From contig NZ_JARUXE010000021.1 of the NCBI RefSeq assembly GCF_030433895.1, positions 1 to 64,000 of the forward strand: a stretch of 64,000 nt of DNA. Reading direction: 5' to 3'. The stretch is from Arthrobacter sp. PsM3 (GTDB lineage Bacteria > Actinomycetota > Actinomycetes > Actinomycetales > Micrococcaceae). The position numbers were made by a program, and so were the translations under genes. Of the stretch, positions 8,784 to 17,896 are shown in pieces (positions within the stretch are counted from its first letter, which is position 1; each line of letters starts with the position of its first letter). A model generated the notes under the pieces. The model made no database searches, was not told the origin of the DNA, and saw only the letters and a program-made list of their open reading frames with translations.

Positions 8784-10540
8784 TCATTCGAGCCGGAAGT
8801 AGCGGTTTCGTCGCGGCACCCGGCGCGGATCGAGATGCGGTGGCGGCGTAAACCAGGGAACGCCGCCCCTGAGCTGGACGGTCCACTGCTCCTTGTGGAT
8901 CAAGCCGTGGTGATGGGGGCAAAGCAAAGCTCCATTGCCGGTTCCGGTGCTCCCGCCACGTGACCAGTAGTTGATGTGGTGGGCCTCGCACCAGGGCGCC
9001 GGAATGGTGCACTGGGGAAAGGCACAGCCCCGGTCCCGCGCCGTGATGGCTTTGCGGATATGCGGCGGGAAAACCCGCGAGGTGCGGCCGATGTCGAGGA
9101 TACGGCCCTGGCTTCCCAGCAGGATGGGGATGATGTCGGCGTCGCACGCGATCTTGCGCACGGTCGAGGCGGTGACGGGGCCGGTAAACATCAGAGTCCC
9201 TGCATTGGACTTCGGACCGGGTGTCCCCGCGTCGGCGCCGCCGAGCCGTTCCAGCAGGTCACGATAGTCTATGGTGACCATCACCTGCGGGCGCAGCCCT
9301 CCTGCGGCGGGGAGGTTCCGGCAGCGAGGGCCGCTTTGCACGCTCCGACGAGGCCGTCGAGGAGCCGCTGCGGCCGGGTGCGCTGGTCCAGCCGCGCTGC
9401 CGCAGCGGTGTCCTCCGCGTCGCCGTCGGCGGCATCCGCAATGCCGTCGACGGCGGCATCGGACCCGGTATTACCGGTACCCTCCGTACCGGCGTCGGGC
9501 GGTGTTGCAGCGCCGGTCCGCGGGTTCGTGGCAATGCTCATGACGGTGACCAAGTGTTCGAACTGGTCTGTCGTGGCGAAGATTTCCACGTGATGCAGTC
9601 CACGGCGTGCCTGCCGGATGAAAGCCCCCTGGCGCTGGCGCAATTCCTGCTCGCTGGGTTCCTCGCCGTCCTGGTCCAAGGCATCCGTCCAGCGCCTGGC
9701 AATCCTGGTCAGGAAATCCTGGTCGTTCTCGACCGCAGTCAGGGTGAGGGCCTGCTCCATCCGGGCTGCTGCCCCAGGTGGACACGCATGCCGGACCCGG
9801 TCCAGGGAAATGCTGATGATAGTCGCTGCCCGCGACGCGACGTCCCCGGAGGCGACGGCGGCCGCGAGTTTTTCTTTTGCGGCCGGCAGTGGCTGGCCCG
9901 CCATGCCTGTGGACGGCAGAATTTCTGCGGCCAGGGCCAGCCGGCGTCGGGCTTCCGCGGCGCTGATCCTCAGCCGCGCCCGCAGGAACTCCGCGGTGTT
10001 CCGGTACCCGTCATCAACCCATCCCGGCGAAAGTTCCGCGGCTCCCGGCTCCTTCCCAGTGCAATCCGACGGGAGACCGGCCGGCGCGCTCGACTCAACG
10101 TTCCAGCCGGTCAACCAGCCGGCAGGGGCATTGGACCCAAACTTCGCGGCTGCAGTCTTCGCTCCAGCTGCCGCATCGCTTCGGGTCCGGTCGACCGCCG
10201 CCGCAGCCACCAGCTGCAGGTAGTCGACCATGCGGGACAACTCCTCCACGCGGCCGGCGAAGTCCGAGGCTTCGGTCACTCCGTACAGCGTTGAATCGGT
10301 TGATGCCGTCCCGTTTGAAGAGCGCAGCACTGCAAGCGCCGCATCCAGAGCCCGGTCCGCGTCTTCCGGCCCGTGTGGTGCGGGCGTCAGCCGGGGAATT
10401 CCAGTGAGGATTCCGGCGCGAGGCCGGGTGGCCTGGACCGGGAGGAAATCGTCGCTGGCTTCCATAGACAAATTCCACCACGAGGCTGCGACATTTTCGG
10501 GGCCGGGGGCACTGTCGTCCGTCGGCTGTCCGGCCTCCAC
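8784..10540 (-). pseudogene. DUF222 / HNH endonuclease, frameshifted
   Basis: Two adjacent frames make one DUF222-HNH protein. The upstream frame (9281-10540) carries the DUF222 region, ending with LLDGLVGACKAALAAG, and then runs into unrelated residues and a stop. The next frame picks up exactly there with NLPAAGGLRPQVMVTIDYRDLL and continues to the HNH domain (RGCAFPQCTIPAPWCEAHHI, NYWSRGG, GALLCPHHHGLIH), ending at 8784. The change of frame is -1 near 9316-9322, best explained by one lost base (or a sequencing error). The family is multicopy in Micrococcaceae genomes and its role is unclear. The start may be GTG 10540 or ATG 10465. Confidence 0.85.
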
Positions 10541-10744
10541 AGGGTCGGCTCATCGAACTTTCCCACGTCACCTTAATCCTCCGCGGCGCCGGCCGCTTAT
10601 TTGCGTGTCGTCACCTTTGAGGACAGGGTCGGGGGGCGTCAACGATGCGGACGTCGCCGGGGCGGAACTTGTAGGTGGCTTTTGTTGCTATCTCCAGATG
10701 AGTGGTGGCCGGGCGGTGGGAAGAATCAGGCCAGCTGTGCGGGG

Positions 10745-11134
10745 TCAGCCGGCTTTACGGATGGTGACGGTGAATCCGTCGATCTGGTTTCTAACAGCGT
10801 CGCTGTTTTGGTAGGTGCCGATGGGCACGATCCCGGCGAAGCGTCCGACCTGATGGTAGTAAAGGACGAGGCTTCGCTCGGGGGCGTAGTACCCGATCGT
10901 CGGCGGCGCGGCGTCACTTCCCTTTGGTGCGCCGTCGAGGTCCAGTGGGGCCGGAAGTTCGGAGATCTTTTCCTGGCCGCCATGGTCCCGGAACGACAGC
11001 ATGAGGGGAAGCTGGGCCAGTAGCGACGCTGACGTGGGGCTATTGTCGAGTTCTCCTGCTATCTCGCGACCGTCGAGCTCGATGACAATCGGCGTGGTCG
11101 CTGACGTTGGTGTCCGGGTGGCAGTCGCAGGGCT
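10745..11134 (-). pseudogene. Cyclophilin-like fold protein remnant without start codon
   Basis: The open minus-strand frame reads PIVIELDGREIAGELDNSP, SASLLAQLPLMLSFRDHGG, EKISELPAPLDLDGAPKGSD, IGYYAPERSLVLYYHQVGRF and GIVPIGTYQN, which matches the small cyclophilin-like-fold family. The frame is bounded upstream by TAA, and no ATG, GTG or TTG lies between that stop and the domain, so it cannot be expressed whole. A short ATG frame (start 11160) overlapping the preceding SDR stop lies in a different phase, suggesting a frameshift near the original N-terminus. An internal ATG (11002) would give only the C-terminal 85 residues. Confidence 0.7.
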
Positions 11135-11156
11135 TTATTGGCTGCGAAACGGTTGC

Positions 11157-11285
11157 TCATTCGCCGACCGGCTGTCCGCCGTCGACGACGAGCGTGTGCC
11201 CGACGGCGAAGGCTGAGATCCTGAGCCGGATCTGGTGTTTCATGCACCAGGCCACTTTGTCAGTGAAACGCATGCGGGTGTTCAT
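11157..11285 (-). pseudogene. Short-chain dehydrogenase reduced to its two ends
   Basis: This 42-codon frame reads MNTRMRFTDKVAW at the start, like the N-terminus of an SDR just before its TGxxxGIG nucleotide-binding motif, and ends AFAVGHTLVVDGGQPVGE, the classic SDR C-terminus. Almost the whole protein, including the Rossmann motif and the YxxxK catalytic residues, is missing between them. It lies downstream of the MFS gene and ends in an ATGA overlap with the ATG preceding the cyclophilin-like remnant, so MFS-SDR-cyclophilin-like was probably once one operon. Confidence 0.7.
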
Positions 11286-11342
11286 GGGGATCGTTTCCGG
11301 GGATTGTGGGCGGGCAAAGTCTGCCGGGGACGGCCGCCGCCG

Positions 11343-12545
11343 CTAGAGGCGGGCGGGGAACGCGGTGCGGCGTCCGCAGAGGGTCAGCATGAGCGCGGCC
11401 AGGCCGGCGACGATCATCACGACCGCAAGTACCAGGCCGCTGAAATTCGTCAGCAGGGCGGCGCCGAGGATGCCGGCGGTGAAGATGGCGAGGTTGAACG
11501 CCACCGGCAGGAACGAGTTCGCGACGTCGGAGTCCGCGCCCCCGGTGGTGGTGAGGGCCGATTGGAGCTGGGCGGCCACCCCGCCGAACGTGATCCCCCA
11601 CAGCACGGTCGCGGCGATGATCGCCGGGGACGATGTGTGGCCCGCCAGGAGTACCACCGCGGCCGCGATGAACAGGGCGGCGCTTCCGTGCAGCAACGGG
11701 CGGGGGTGGCGGTCCAGGAGCGCGCCGGTGATGACGATTCCGGCGATCGAGGCGATCCCGAAGATGAAGAGTTCGACGTCGACGCTGAGGCTGCTGCTGG
11801 TGGCCCGCAGGTACGGTGCAATGTAGGTGTAGATGGTGTTGTGGGCTAGCATCCAGGTGAAGATGACGGCCAGGATCACGGCGATGCCGGGGATGCGGAA
11901 GACCCGGGCCAGGGGAAGCCGGGAGGCTCCGGGCTGCCCTTCGGCGTCCGGCGCGATCGCGGCGATGAACACACCGGCGGCTACGGCCACCGCGGTGAGT
12001 CCGGCGAAAGCCCACCGCCAGTCGAATGTCGTTCCGAGCCAGGACCCCAGGGGTGTGCCGAGAGCGAATCCGACGGGTGCCCCGACAGAGACGATCGACA
12101 AGGACAGCCCTGCATGCGAGGGTGGGCTGATCTTCCGGCCGTAGGCGGCCAGCATCCCCCAGATGATTCCCGAGAACGCGCCGGCGACAAAACGCGACAC
12201 CAGCGACAGGGTCACATCGCTCGAGAGGGCGGTGGTGCTGTTGGCCAGGATGAGGCCAAGGATCGCGCCGAGGAGCAGCGGCTTGCGGCGCATGCCCCGG
12301 GTAAGGGTGATGGCGGGGATCGTGATAAGCACCGTGCCGAGGGCGTAGGCGCTGACGAACAGCCCGACGGTGCCCTCGCTGGTCCCCATCCCGGTGGCGA
12401 TAACGGGCAGCAGGCCGGCCGGCATGGTCTCCATCGCGACGAGGACGAAGCCGATGACCGCCAGAGCGGCCAGAGTGGCGAGCGGCAGCCGTTTCGCTTT
12501 CTCAATAGCTACCGGTACTGGCGCCGGAAGGGTGGTCGTGTTCAT
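11343..12545 (-). CDS. MFS transporter, DHA1 drug-exporter type
   Basis: The 400-residue protein has about 12 hydrophobic segments and the layout of AraJ/YdhP-like DHA1 exporters. Visible are METMPAGLLPVIATGM in the first helix-loop unit, the loop motif LTRGMRRKPLLLGA between helices 2 and 3 (motif A region), and SVGAPVGFALGTPLGSWLG in helix 5 (motif C-like, typical of antiporters). The substrate is not predictable. The ATG start at 12545 follows AAGGAG with 4-base spacing. It is divergent from an MmyB-type regulator across 236 bp, and two decayed genes follow it in the same direction. Confidence 0.88.
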   Translation of the reverse strand: MNTTTLPAPVPVAIEKAKRLPLATLAALAVIGFVLVAMETMPAGLLPVIATGMGTSEGTVGLFVSAYALGTVLITIPAITLTRGMRRKPLLLGAILGLILANSTTALSSDVTLSLVSRFVAGAFSGIIWGMLAAYGRKISPPSHAGLSLSIVSVGAPVGFALGTPLGSWLGTTFDWRWAFAGLTAVAVAAGVFIAAIAPDAEGQPGASRLPLARVFRIPGIAVILAVIFTWMLAHNTIYTYIAPYLRATSSSLSVDVELFIFGIASIAGIVITGALLDRHPRPLLHGSAALFIAAAVVLLAGHTSSPAIIAATVLWGITFGGVAAQLQSALTTTGGADSDVANSFLPVAFNLAIFTAGILGAALLTNFSGLVLAVVMIVAGLAALMLTLCGRRTAFPARL

Positions 12546-12727
12546 TATTCTCCTTGCCCGCAACTGGGCCGCGCGGGCTACTTACTGGTCGGGAACGGTC
12601 CGGCGCACATGCGAAACCTTGTCGAGGCGGGTGTGGTCAGGGCGTCGATATCCTCGTCAGGGTCATACCGCTGTCAAGTCCTTACCCAGTCAACACGCGA
12701 ACTATCCCGGGGAGGAGTCTCTATCAA

Positions 12728-12750
12728 GGGGTGTACCAGCACGGCACCCC
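12728..12750. promoter_or_regulatory. Inverted repeat in MFS/regulator divergent promoter, candidate operator
   Basis: GGGGTG (12728-12733) and CACCCC (12745-12750) form a perfect 6-bp inverted repeat with an 11-bp spacer, about one helical turn between centres plus spacer. It lies 32 bp upstream of the regulator ATG. This suits a dimeric HTH regulator, but the assignment is inference. Confidence 0.35.
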
Positions 12751-12781
12751 AACGAAGTTCTCAAGGACGTATTCTCGTGGC

Positions 12782-13657
12782 ATGGACAACAAAGCCGAGG
12801 TACGGGAGTTCCTGGTGTCGCGCCGCGCGAAGGTCACCCCCGAACAGGCCGGCCTTCCCGCCGGGCCGAACAGACGCGTTGCCGGGCTTCGCCGCACGGA
12901 AGTTGCGGCACTCGCAGACGTCAGCGTCGAGTACTACGCCAAGCTCGAACGTGGTGCTATCGGCGGAGCCTCCTCATCCGTGCTCGATGCCATCGCCCGT
13001 GCCCTTCTCCTCGATGACACGGAACGGACCCACCTCTTCGACCTTGCCCGTGCGGCCGACGGTATTCCGCTCTCCGGGCGCCCCCGCCGGCGATCCGTGA
13101 AAAACGTCATGAGTCGACCCAGTCTCCACTGGGTGCTCAGCACCATCACCGAGGGCGTTGCCTTCGTGCGCGATCAACACCAGGACCTCCTTGCCACGAA
13201 TGAGCTTGGCCGGGCCTTCTATTCGCCGCTCATCGGCGCCGGCGGCCGCACTCCCAACCTGGCCCGGTTCCAGTTCCTCGACCCTGCATCCCGCGATTTT
13301 TATCCTGACTGGGAGCTCTTCGCTCAGATGTGCGTCGCGATCATGCGGGCCGAAGCCGGCCGTGACCCCAATGACAAAGGGCTCCATGACCTCGTCGGTG
13401 AGCTGTCCACGCGCAGCGAGGTATTCCGGCAGCTGTGGGGCGCGCACGATGTCCGGACCCACGGGTCCGGCACAAAACGATTCAACCACCCCGTCGTCGG
13501 CGAACTCACTCTCGCCTACGAAGAACTCATCATCACTGCCGACCCAGGGTTCGTCCTCATGATCTACACCGCCGAACCCGGCTCGCCCAGCGCTGGGCGA
13601 CTGCGGCTGCTCGCCAGCTGGGCAGCTACTGGATCCATAGCGGCCGCGCCCCGTTAA
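12782..13657 (+). CDS. HTH transcriptional regulator with MmyB-like ligand-binding domain
   Basis: The 291-residue protein has an N-terminal XRE-type HTH (about 35-65: AGLRRTEVAALADVSVEYYA then KLERG) and a C-terminal MmyB-like PAS-fold domain (about 105-275), with the typical LHWVLSTITEG, DLLATNELGRAFYSPL, NLARFQFLDP and FNHPVVGELTLAYEEL stretches. Members are believed to bind a fatty-acid-like ligand and often lie next to SDR or efflux genes. Here it is divergent from an MFS exporter and an SDR remnant, so it probably controls that operon. The ATG at 12782 begins the conserved MDNKAEVREFL; no clear ribosome binding site is seen. Confidence 0.88.
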   Translation: MDNKAEVREFLVSRRAKVTPEQAGLPAGPNRRVAGLRRTEVAALADVSVEYYAKLERGAIGGASSSVLDAIARALLLDDTERTHLFDLARAADGIPLSGRPRRRSVKNVMSRPSLHWVLSTITEGVAFVRDQHQDLLATNELGRAFYSPLIGAGGRTPNLARFQFLDPASRDFYPDWELFAQMCVAIMRAEAGRDPNDKGLHDLVGELSTRSEVFRQLWGAHDVRTHGSGTKRFNHPVVGELTLAYEELIITADPGFVLMIYTAEPGSPSAGRLRLLASWAATGSIAAAPR

Positions 13658-13722
13658 GGAATATCAACGGGATCCGCGCGTCGCGGCCGGCGTCGCGTCC
13701 TATCGTCCTCGACGACGACGGT

Positions 13723-15180
13723 CTAATGCCGCGCGGGCCCGAACCATCTGGCCAGCGCATCCTCCGGCCGCGGCTGGGTTCCGTCTCCCGTCCACGCCAC
13801 ATGCCCGTCGGGCCGGATCAACACGGCGGCAGGAGCGCTGACTGAACCAATCACCGGAAGCTCCCACCCGCCGTCGTAGGTGGCGTTCACCAACTGCACC
13901 CGATCCGCCCACGAACCCGGGTCGATGGTGCCCGGCGCGCCGAGGTTGAGCAGTACCGCACGGGCACCGTGCAGGAGGGTGAACACGCGCAGCGGGCCGT
14001 TGGCTGTGACGACGTCGAGATCGGGCATGCGGCGCCCGAGCAACGGGTGCCCCTCACCGAGGTCGTAGCGGACGTCCAGGCCCGAAATGAGCCCGCCCAG
14101 CCGCTTCCGGGCCTCATCGATCGTCAGCAGTTCGGCCACCGTGTCGGCCAACGCGCCGACGCGCGGGTCGGCCCGCTGCATGAGTGACTGCGCCATCGTG
14201 TGCTTCAGCGCGCGGGCCCCGGCCGGGTGCCGCTCGGCGTGATAGGTGTCCAGCAGGCTGTCCGGGGCAATGCCCTTGACCACCTGGGCGAGCTTCCAGC
14301 CGAGGTTCACGGCGTCCTGGATGCCGAGCCCGATCCCCTGCCCGCCCGAAGGAGCATGGATGTGCGCGGCGTCCCCGGCCAGCAGCACGCGGCCGCTGCG
14401 GTAAGCCGAGGCCTGCCGCGTGGTGTCGGTGAACCGCGAGATCCATGTCGGACTGTGGACCCCAAAATCGGTATTGTAGATCCGGGTCAGCGCCTCGCGG
14501 AGGTCAGCCAGGGTGGGCTCAGTCGCCGGTCCAAGTTGCTTCTCGGTCACGACCACCCGCGTGGTTCGCCCGTCCTCCATCAGATGCAGCCCGTGGATCC
14601 CCACCTCGTCGATGCGGATGCCCGCTGGCGTCTCCTCGGTCACCTCCACTTCGGCGATCAGGCTGCTCCTCGTCGCATCCCAGCCGGGGAACCCGATGCC
14701 GGCTGCCTTGCGGACAGCACTTCGCCCGCCGTCGGCGCCGACCAGGTACAGCGCGCGCAACGGGCCGCCGTCGGCGAGATGCACGTCGACCCCGCTGCCG
14801 TCCTGGGCGAAGCCGGCCACCTCGAGCCCCCGATGGACCGGCACACCCAGCTCCTCGATCCAGCCAGCCAGAATTTGCTCAATACGGTTCTGCCACAGGC
14901 CGAGCGTGTAAGGGTGCCGGGTAGGAAAGTCGCTCACGTCCAGCGTCGTGTTCCCGAAGAACGCCGCCTGGACGGGCTTGCCCTCGGCGAGGAACCGGCC
15001 GGCAATCCCGCGCTGATCAAAGATTTCGATCGTCCGCGAGTGGAACCCGCCCGCACGCGAGCCCACCAGCTCCGGCGTCGGGCGTCGCTCCACAATCGCC
15101 GCATCCACCCCCGCCAGCGTCAGCTCAGCGGCCAGCATCATCCCAGTCGGACCGCCTCCGGCAACGATCACATCAACCAT
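13723..15180 (-). CDS. FAD-dependent aromatic monooxygenase (PHBH/RdmE-type)
   Basis: This class A flavoprotein hydroxylase (485 residues) would use NAD(P)H and O2 to hydroxylate an aromatic or polyketide-like substrate. It has the dinucleotide-binding VAGGGPTGMMLAAEL at residues 5-19, the VGADGGRSAVRKAAG segment in the middle, and the second FAD motif LLAGDAAHIHAPSGGQGIGL. A C-terminal thioredoxin-like domain ends in VLIRPDGHVAWTGD, as in the RdmE/MhpA-like subgroup. The start ATG follows AGGGGG at 6 bases. It is convergent with the MmyB regulator and divergent from the Nudix gene. The substrate is unknown; a detoxification or rifampicin-type target cannot be told from sequence alone. Confidence 0.88.
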   Translation of the reverse strand: MVDVIVAGGGPTGMMLAAELTLAGVDAAIVERRPTPELVGSRAGGFHSRTIEIFDQRGIAGRFLAEGKPVQAAFFGNTTLDVSDFPTRHPYTLGLWQNRIEQILAGWIEELGVPVHRGLEVAGFAQDGSGVDVHLADGGPLRALYLVGADGGRSAVRKAAGIGFPGWDATRSSLIAEVEVTEETPAGIRIDEVGIHGLHLMEDGRTTRVVVTEKQLGPATEPTLADLREALTRIYNTDFGVHSPTWISRFTDTTRQASAYRSGRVLLAGDAAHIHAPSGGQGIGLGIQDAVNLGWKLAQVVKGIAPDSLLDTYHAERHPAGARALKHTMAQSLMQRADPRVGALADTVAELLTIDEARKRLGGLISGLDVRYDLGEGHPLLGRRMPDLDVVTANGPLRVFTLLHGARAVLLNLGAPGTIDPGSWADRVQLVNATYDGGWELPVIGSVSAPAAVLIRPDGHVAWTGDGTQPRPEDALARWFGPARH

Positions 15181-15386
15181 CACAACCCCCTGCCCCTCCA
15201 CGCCCTTTCCGTGCACCGGTTCCGGGCACGTCCGAGCCAGTTTGAGCCATGGCGGGGGCCTTGCCGCAAGCCCCCATGCGCGCGATAAATTGGAAGTGGC
15301 GGGACACACTCAGGTTTCGGGTCCCGTCTGGCCCTGCGAATGTCATACTCCGGCCGGCACGGGCATTGCCATGGGAAACTGGGGGC

Positions 15387-16013
15387 ATGGACAGCCCTGT
15401 TGCCCCGACCTCCAGCCCGGCACTCCCCCACAACGCACGGCCCACCGAAGAAGCACCTCCCGCAGCTGCACACTCCACCGAGCTCCCGTTCGAACTGCGA
15501 CGCCCTCTCGGCCCCCGCGATCCCGGGGACGCCTGGGTGAACGGCGACCGTGGACGGTTCTGGGGGCGCTTCGGCTCGGCCGGGCTGCTGGTTCACGACC
15601 CGGCCAAGGGCGTCCTGCTCCAGCACCGCGCCCTCTGGAGCGACCAGGGCGGCACCTGGGGCCTGCCGGGCGGAGCCCTCCACCAGGGCGAAGAAGCGGT
15701 CCACGGGGCTTTGCGCGAGGCCAAGGAAGAAGCTGCCGTCCCACCGGAGAACATCCGGGTACTGTTCACCTCGGTGTTCGACGTTGGCTACTGGACGTAC
15801 ACCACCGTCGTCGTCGAGGTGGTGGAAGCGTTCGAACCGGAGATTAGCGACCCGGAAAGCCTGGAACTGCAGTGGGTGCCGGTCGAACTCGTCGGCGACA
15901 AAGAGCTACATCCCGGATTCGGAGCGGCCTGGCCGGTCCTCCGGCGCAGGCTTGTGGGGCTCGACGCCGGAACGGACAGCGGCGCCGATGCCGGACCCGG
16001 CACCCAGAGGTAG
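15387..16013 (+). CDS. Nudix hydrolase
   Basis: The product (208 residues) would hydrolyse a nucleoside diphosphate linked to another moiety. The Nudix box is GALHQGEEAVHGALREAKEE followed by AAV: it fits Gx5Ex7REUxEExGU except that the late Gly is Ala. Before it, WGRFGSAGLLVHDPAKGVLLQHR and GGTWGLPGG are typical of MutT-like proteins. The C-terminal ELVGDKELHPGFGAAWPVLR is like other actinobacterial family members. The N-terminal 45 residues are Pro/Ala-rich and probably disordered. The ATG is preceded by GGGGG at suitable spacing. Confidence 0.9.
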   Translation: MDSPVAPTSSPALPHNARPTEEAPPAAAHSTELPFELRRPLGPRDPGDAWVNGDRGRFWGRFGSAGLLVHDPAKGVLLQHRALWSDQGGTWGLPGGALHQGEEAVHGALREAKEEAAVPPENIRVLFTSVFDVGYWTYTTVVVEVVEAFEPEISDPESLELQWVPVELVGDKELHPGFGAAWPVLRRRLVGLDAGTDSGADAGPGTQR

Positions 16014-16018
16014 GAAGC

Positions 16019-16504
16019 TCAGGCCTGCTTCGGCGCGGGACGGCGGCGGTACAGCCAGATGAGGCCCAGGATCGGCAACAGCAGCGGGATGAAAGCATAC
16101 CCGCGGCCAAACAGGGACCACACCGTCTCATGCGGGAAGTTGACCGAGTCGAACACACTAAGCGCCCCGACCACCAGCACGCCCACCAGTTCCACGAGCA
16201 CCGCCACAACGGACACCTTGAACCAGGTCCGGCCGGGCTTCGCGAGGGACACTGTCGCCACCAGGTAGACGACGGCGGCGAACGCCGACAGCAGGTAGGC
16301 CAAGGGGGCTTCGGAGAACTTGGTCAGGATCTGGTATCCCGCCCGGGCCGTCGCCGAAATGGCAAAGACAGCGTAGACCGCGATCAGGAGCCGGCCGGGG
16401 CCGGTGTTGCGAGTATCTTTCGCCGCCGGGGCCACTCCTGGGCCTGGCGTAGTTCCAGTGTCCTCGTGCGAAGGTTTCGCTGTCACGTTCTTTGCCTCTT
16501 CCAC
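16019..16504 (-). CDS. Conserved four-helix membrane protein, function unknown
   Basis: The 161-residue product has a polar, Thr/Pro-rich N-terminus (1-37) and four predicted helices: LLIAVYAVFAISATARAGY, YLLSAFAAVVYLVATVSL, VSVVAVLVELVGVLVVGAL and YAFIPLLLPILGLIWLY, then a basic tail RRRPAPKQA. The start is GTG, one base past the stop of the preceding membrane gene. With that gene and truB it forms a tight minus-strand run, a pairing that suggests shared transcription but gives no function. Confidence 0.75.
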   Translation of the reverse strand: MEEAKNVTAKPSHEDTGTTPGPGVAPAAKDTRNTGPGRLLIAVYAVFAISATARAGYQILTKFSEAPLAYLLSAFAAVVYLVATVSLAKPGRTWFKVSVVAVLVELVGVLVVGALSVFDSVNFPHETVWSLFGRGYAFIPLLLPILGLIWLYRRRPAPKQA

Positions 16505-16505
16505 G

Positions 16506-16859
16506 TCAGTACCAAATCTGATTCATTCGGGCCGCCATCACCAGGGCGGTGACGCCGACGGCGGCCAGCACGAAGTTGCTCCAGCGGGTGCGTTCCAGGA
16601 TCGCCCAGTACACAGCGCCGACCGGCAGCAGCAGGGCGGTCAACAGGTAGCCCCAGAATTCCCACGGCTCCCCGGCGATGTGTTCCCCGCCCGCGACCCG
16701 GATGATCGAACCGGCCAGGTACACCAGCAGGGACAGTTCGACGGCGGCGACCGAGAGGATGGTCGTGTCGTTCGGGGCCTTCTTGAGGATGCCGGCTGTC
16801 AGGCAGATAAGGCTTGAGACCAGGCCGACCACCAGGATGATGTAGAAGTACGCGTCCAC
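16506..16859 (-). CDS. Conserved small membrane protein, function unknown
   Basis: The 117-residue product is nearly all membrane: four hydrophobic helices start at about residues 5, 35, 68 and 95 (YFYIILVVGLVSSLICL, ILSVAAVELSLLVYLAGS, FWGYLLTALLLPVGAVYWA, FVLAAVGVTALVMAA). The GTG start overlaps the TAG stop of truB by one base (TAGTG), so translation is coupled to truB. No catalytic motif is seen. Similar proteins accompany truB in related actinobacteria as far as I recall, but this was not checked. Confidence 0.75.
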   Translation of the reverse strand: MDAYFYIILVVGLVSSLICLTAGILKKAPNDTTILSVAAVELSLLVYLAGSIIRVAGGEHIAGEPWEFWGYLLTALLLPVGAVYWAILERTRWSNFVLAAVGVTALVMAARMNQIWY

Positions 16860-17812
16860 TACTGCCCGGCCTGCTGTTCAGCCGTCGGCTGCTTTGGCGG
16901 GTGCTTCTCATTGTCCGGCGCGAAGACCAGCACCGGCTTGGCGTAGCTTCCCTTGTCAGCGAGCAGGGCCACGAGGGTCCCGTCGGGGGCGAAGGCCGCG
17001 GCCGGCTGCTCCGGCGTGGCCGCGCCGGGAGTCCCGGCGGCCACACCTGCGGCGATTCTGCGGCCGAACGAAATCTCGGTGGTTTCCTCGTCGCTGAGTT
17101 CACGGTTGGACATGAGGGCCCGGGCGGCCTGGGACATTTCCAGCACGTCCAGCTCTTCGGCGAGCTCTTCAAGGGTGTGGGCCTGGTCCAGCGTGTAGGG
17201 GCCCACCTGGGTGCGGCGGAGCGCCGTCAGGTGGCCGCCGACGCCGAGCGCAGTGCCGAGGTCGCGGGCGAGGGCCCGGATGTAGGTGCCGGAGGAGCAT
17301 TCGACCGTGACGTCGACGTCGAGCGCCTCGCCGTCGCGCACCGGACGGATCCCGTGGACCTCGAAACGGTGGATGGTGACCGGGCGGGCGGCCAGCGTGA
17401 CCTCCTCGCCGGACCGGACCCGAGCGTAGGCGCGTTCCCCGTTGACCTTGATGGCGCTGACGCTGCTGGGGACCTGTTCGATTTCACCGGTCAGGGCCTC
17501 GACGCCGGACCGGACCGCTGCTTCGGTAACCGCGGCGGCGCTGTGTGTGGCGGTGACCTCGCCTTCGGCGTCGTCGGTGACCGTCGATTCACCCAGGCGG
17601 ATGGTGGCCGTGTAGGTCTTGGAGGTGCCCACGATGTATGTCAGCAGCCGGGTGGCCTTGTTGATGCCGACCACCAGGACGCCCGTGGCCATGGGGTCCA
17701 GCGTCCCGGCATGGCCGACCTTTCGGGTACCGGCGAGCCGCCGCATCCGTCCAACCACATCGTGGCTGGTCCAGCCTTGCGGCTTGTCCACTATTACCAG
17801 TCCAGAAAGCAC
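16859..17812 (-). CDS. truB: tRNA pseudouridine(55) synthase
   Basis: TruB makes pseudouridine-55 in the T-loop of elongator tRNAs. The 317-residue protein has SGLVIVDKPQGWTSHDVV at the N-terminus, the catalytic Asp39 in GHAGTLDPMATGVL, YTATIRLG, VPSSVSAIKVNGERAYARVR, and SSGTYIRALARDLG near the C-terminal part. The tail (about 280-317) is a Pro/Gln-rich extension. The start is a GTG at 17812 with GGGGAG only one base upstream, so the spacing is poor, but upstream residues do not resemble the family. It normally follows rbfA; here a 4.4-kb block separates them. Confidence 0.96.
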   Translation of the reverse strand: MLSGLVIVDKPQGWTSHDVVGRMRRLAGTRKVGHAGTLDPMATGVLVVGINKATRLLTYIVGTSKTYTATIRLGESTVTDDAEGEVTATHSAAAVTEAAVRSGVEALTGEIEQVPSSVSAIKVNGERAYARVRSGEEVTLAARPVTIHRFEVHGIRPVRDGEALDVDVTVECSSGTYIRALARDLGTALGVGGHLTALRRTQVGPYTLDQAHTLEELAEELDVLEMSQAARALMSNRELSDEETTEISFGRRIAAGVAAGTPGAATPEQPAAAFAPDGTLVALLADKGSYAKPVLVFAPDNEKHPPKQPTAEQQAGQ

Positions 17813-17896
17813 GCTCCCCAGTATATCTGCGGGAGGGCATCCCCCGGCGCCGCGGGCTGCGCCGGGGCCCCGGCACCGGGAGCTGCGCCGGTTAGG

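Noticed and set aside
9310..9325. Programmed -1 frameshift in the DUF222-HNH gene
   Set aside because: There is no slippery heptamer such as X-XXY-YYZ and no stable downstream structure at the junction; a base loss or sequencing error is simpler.
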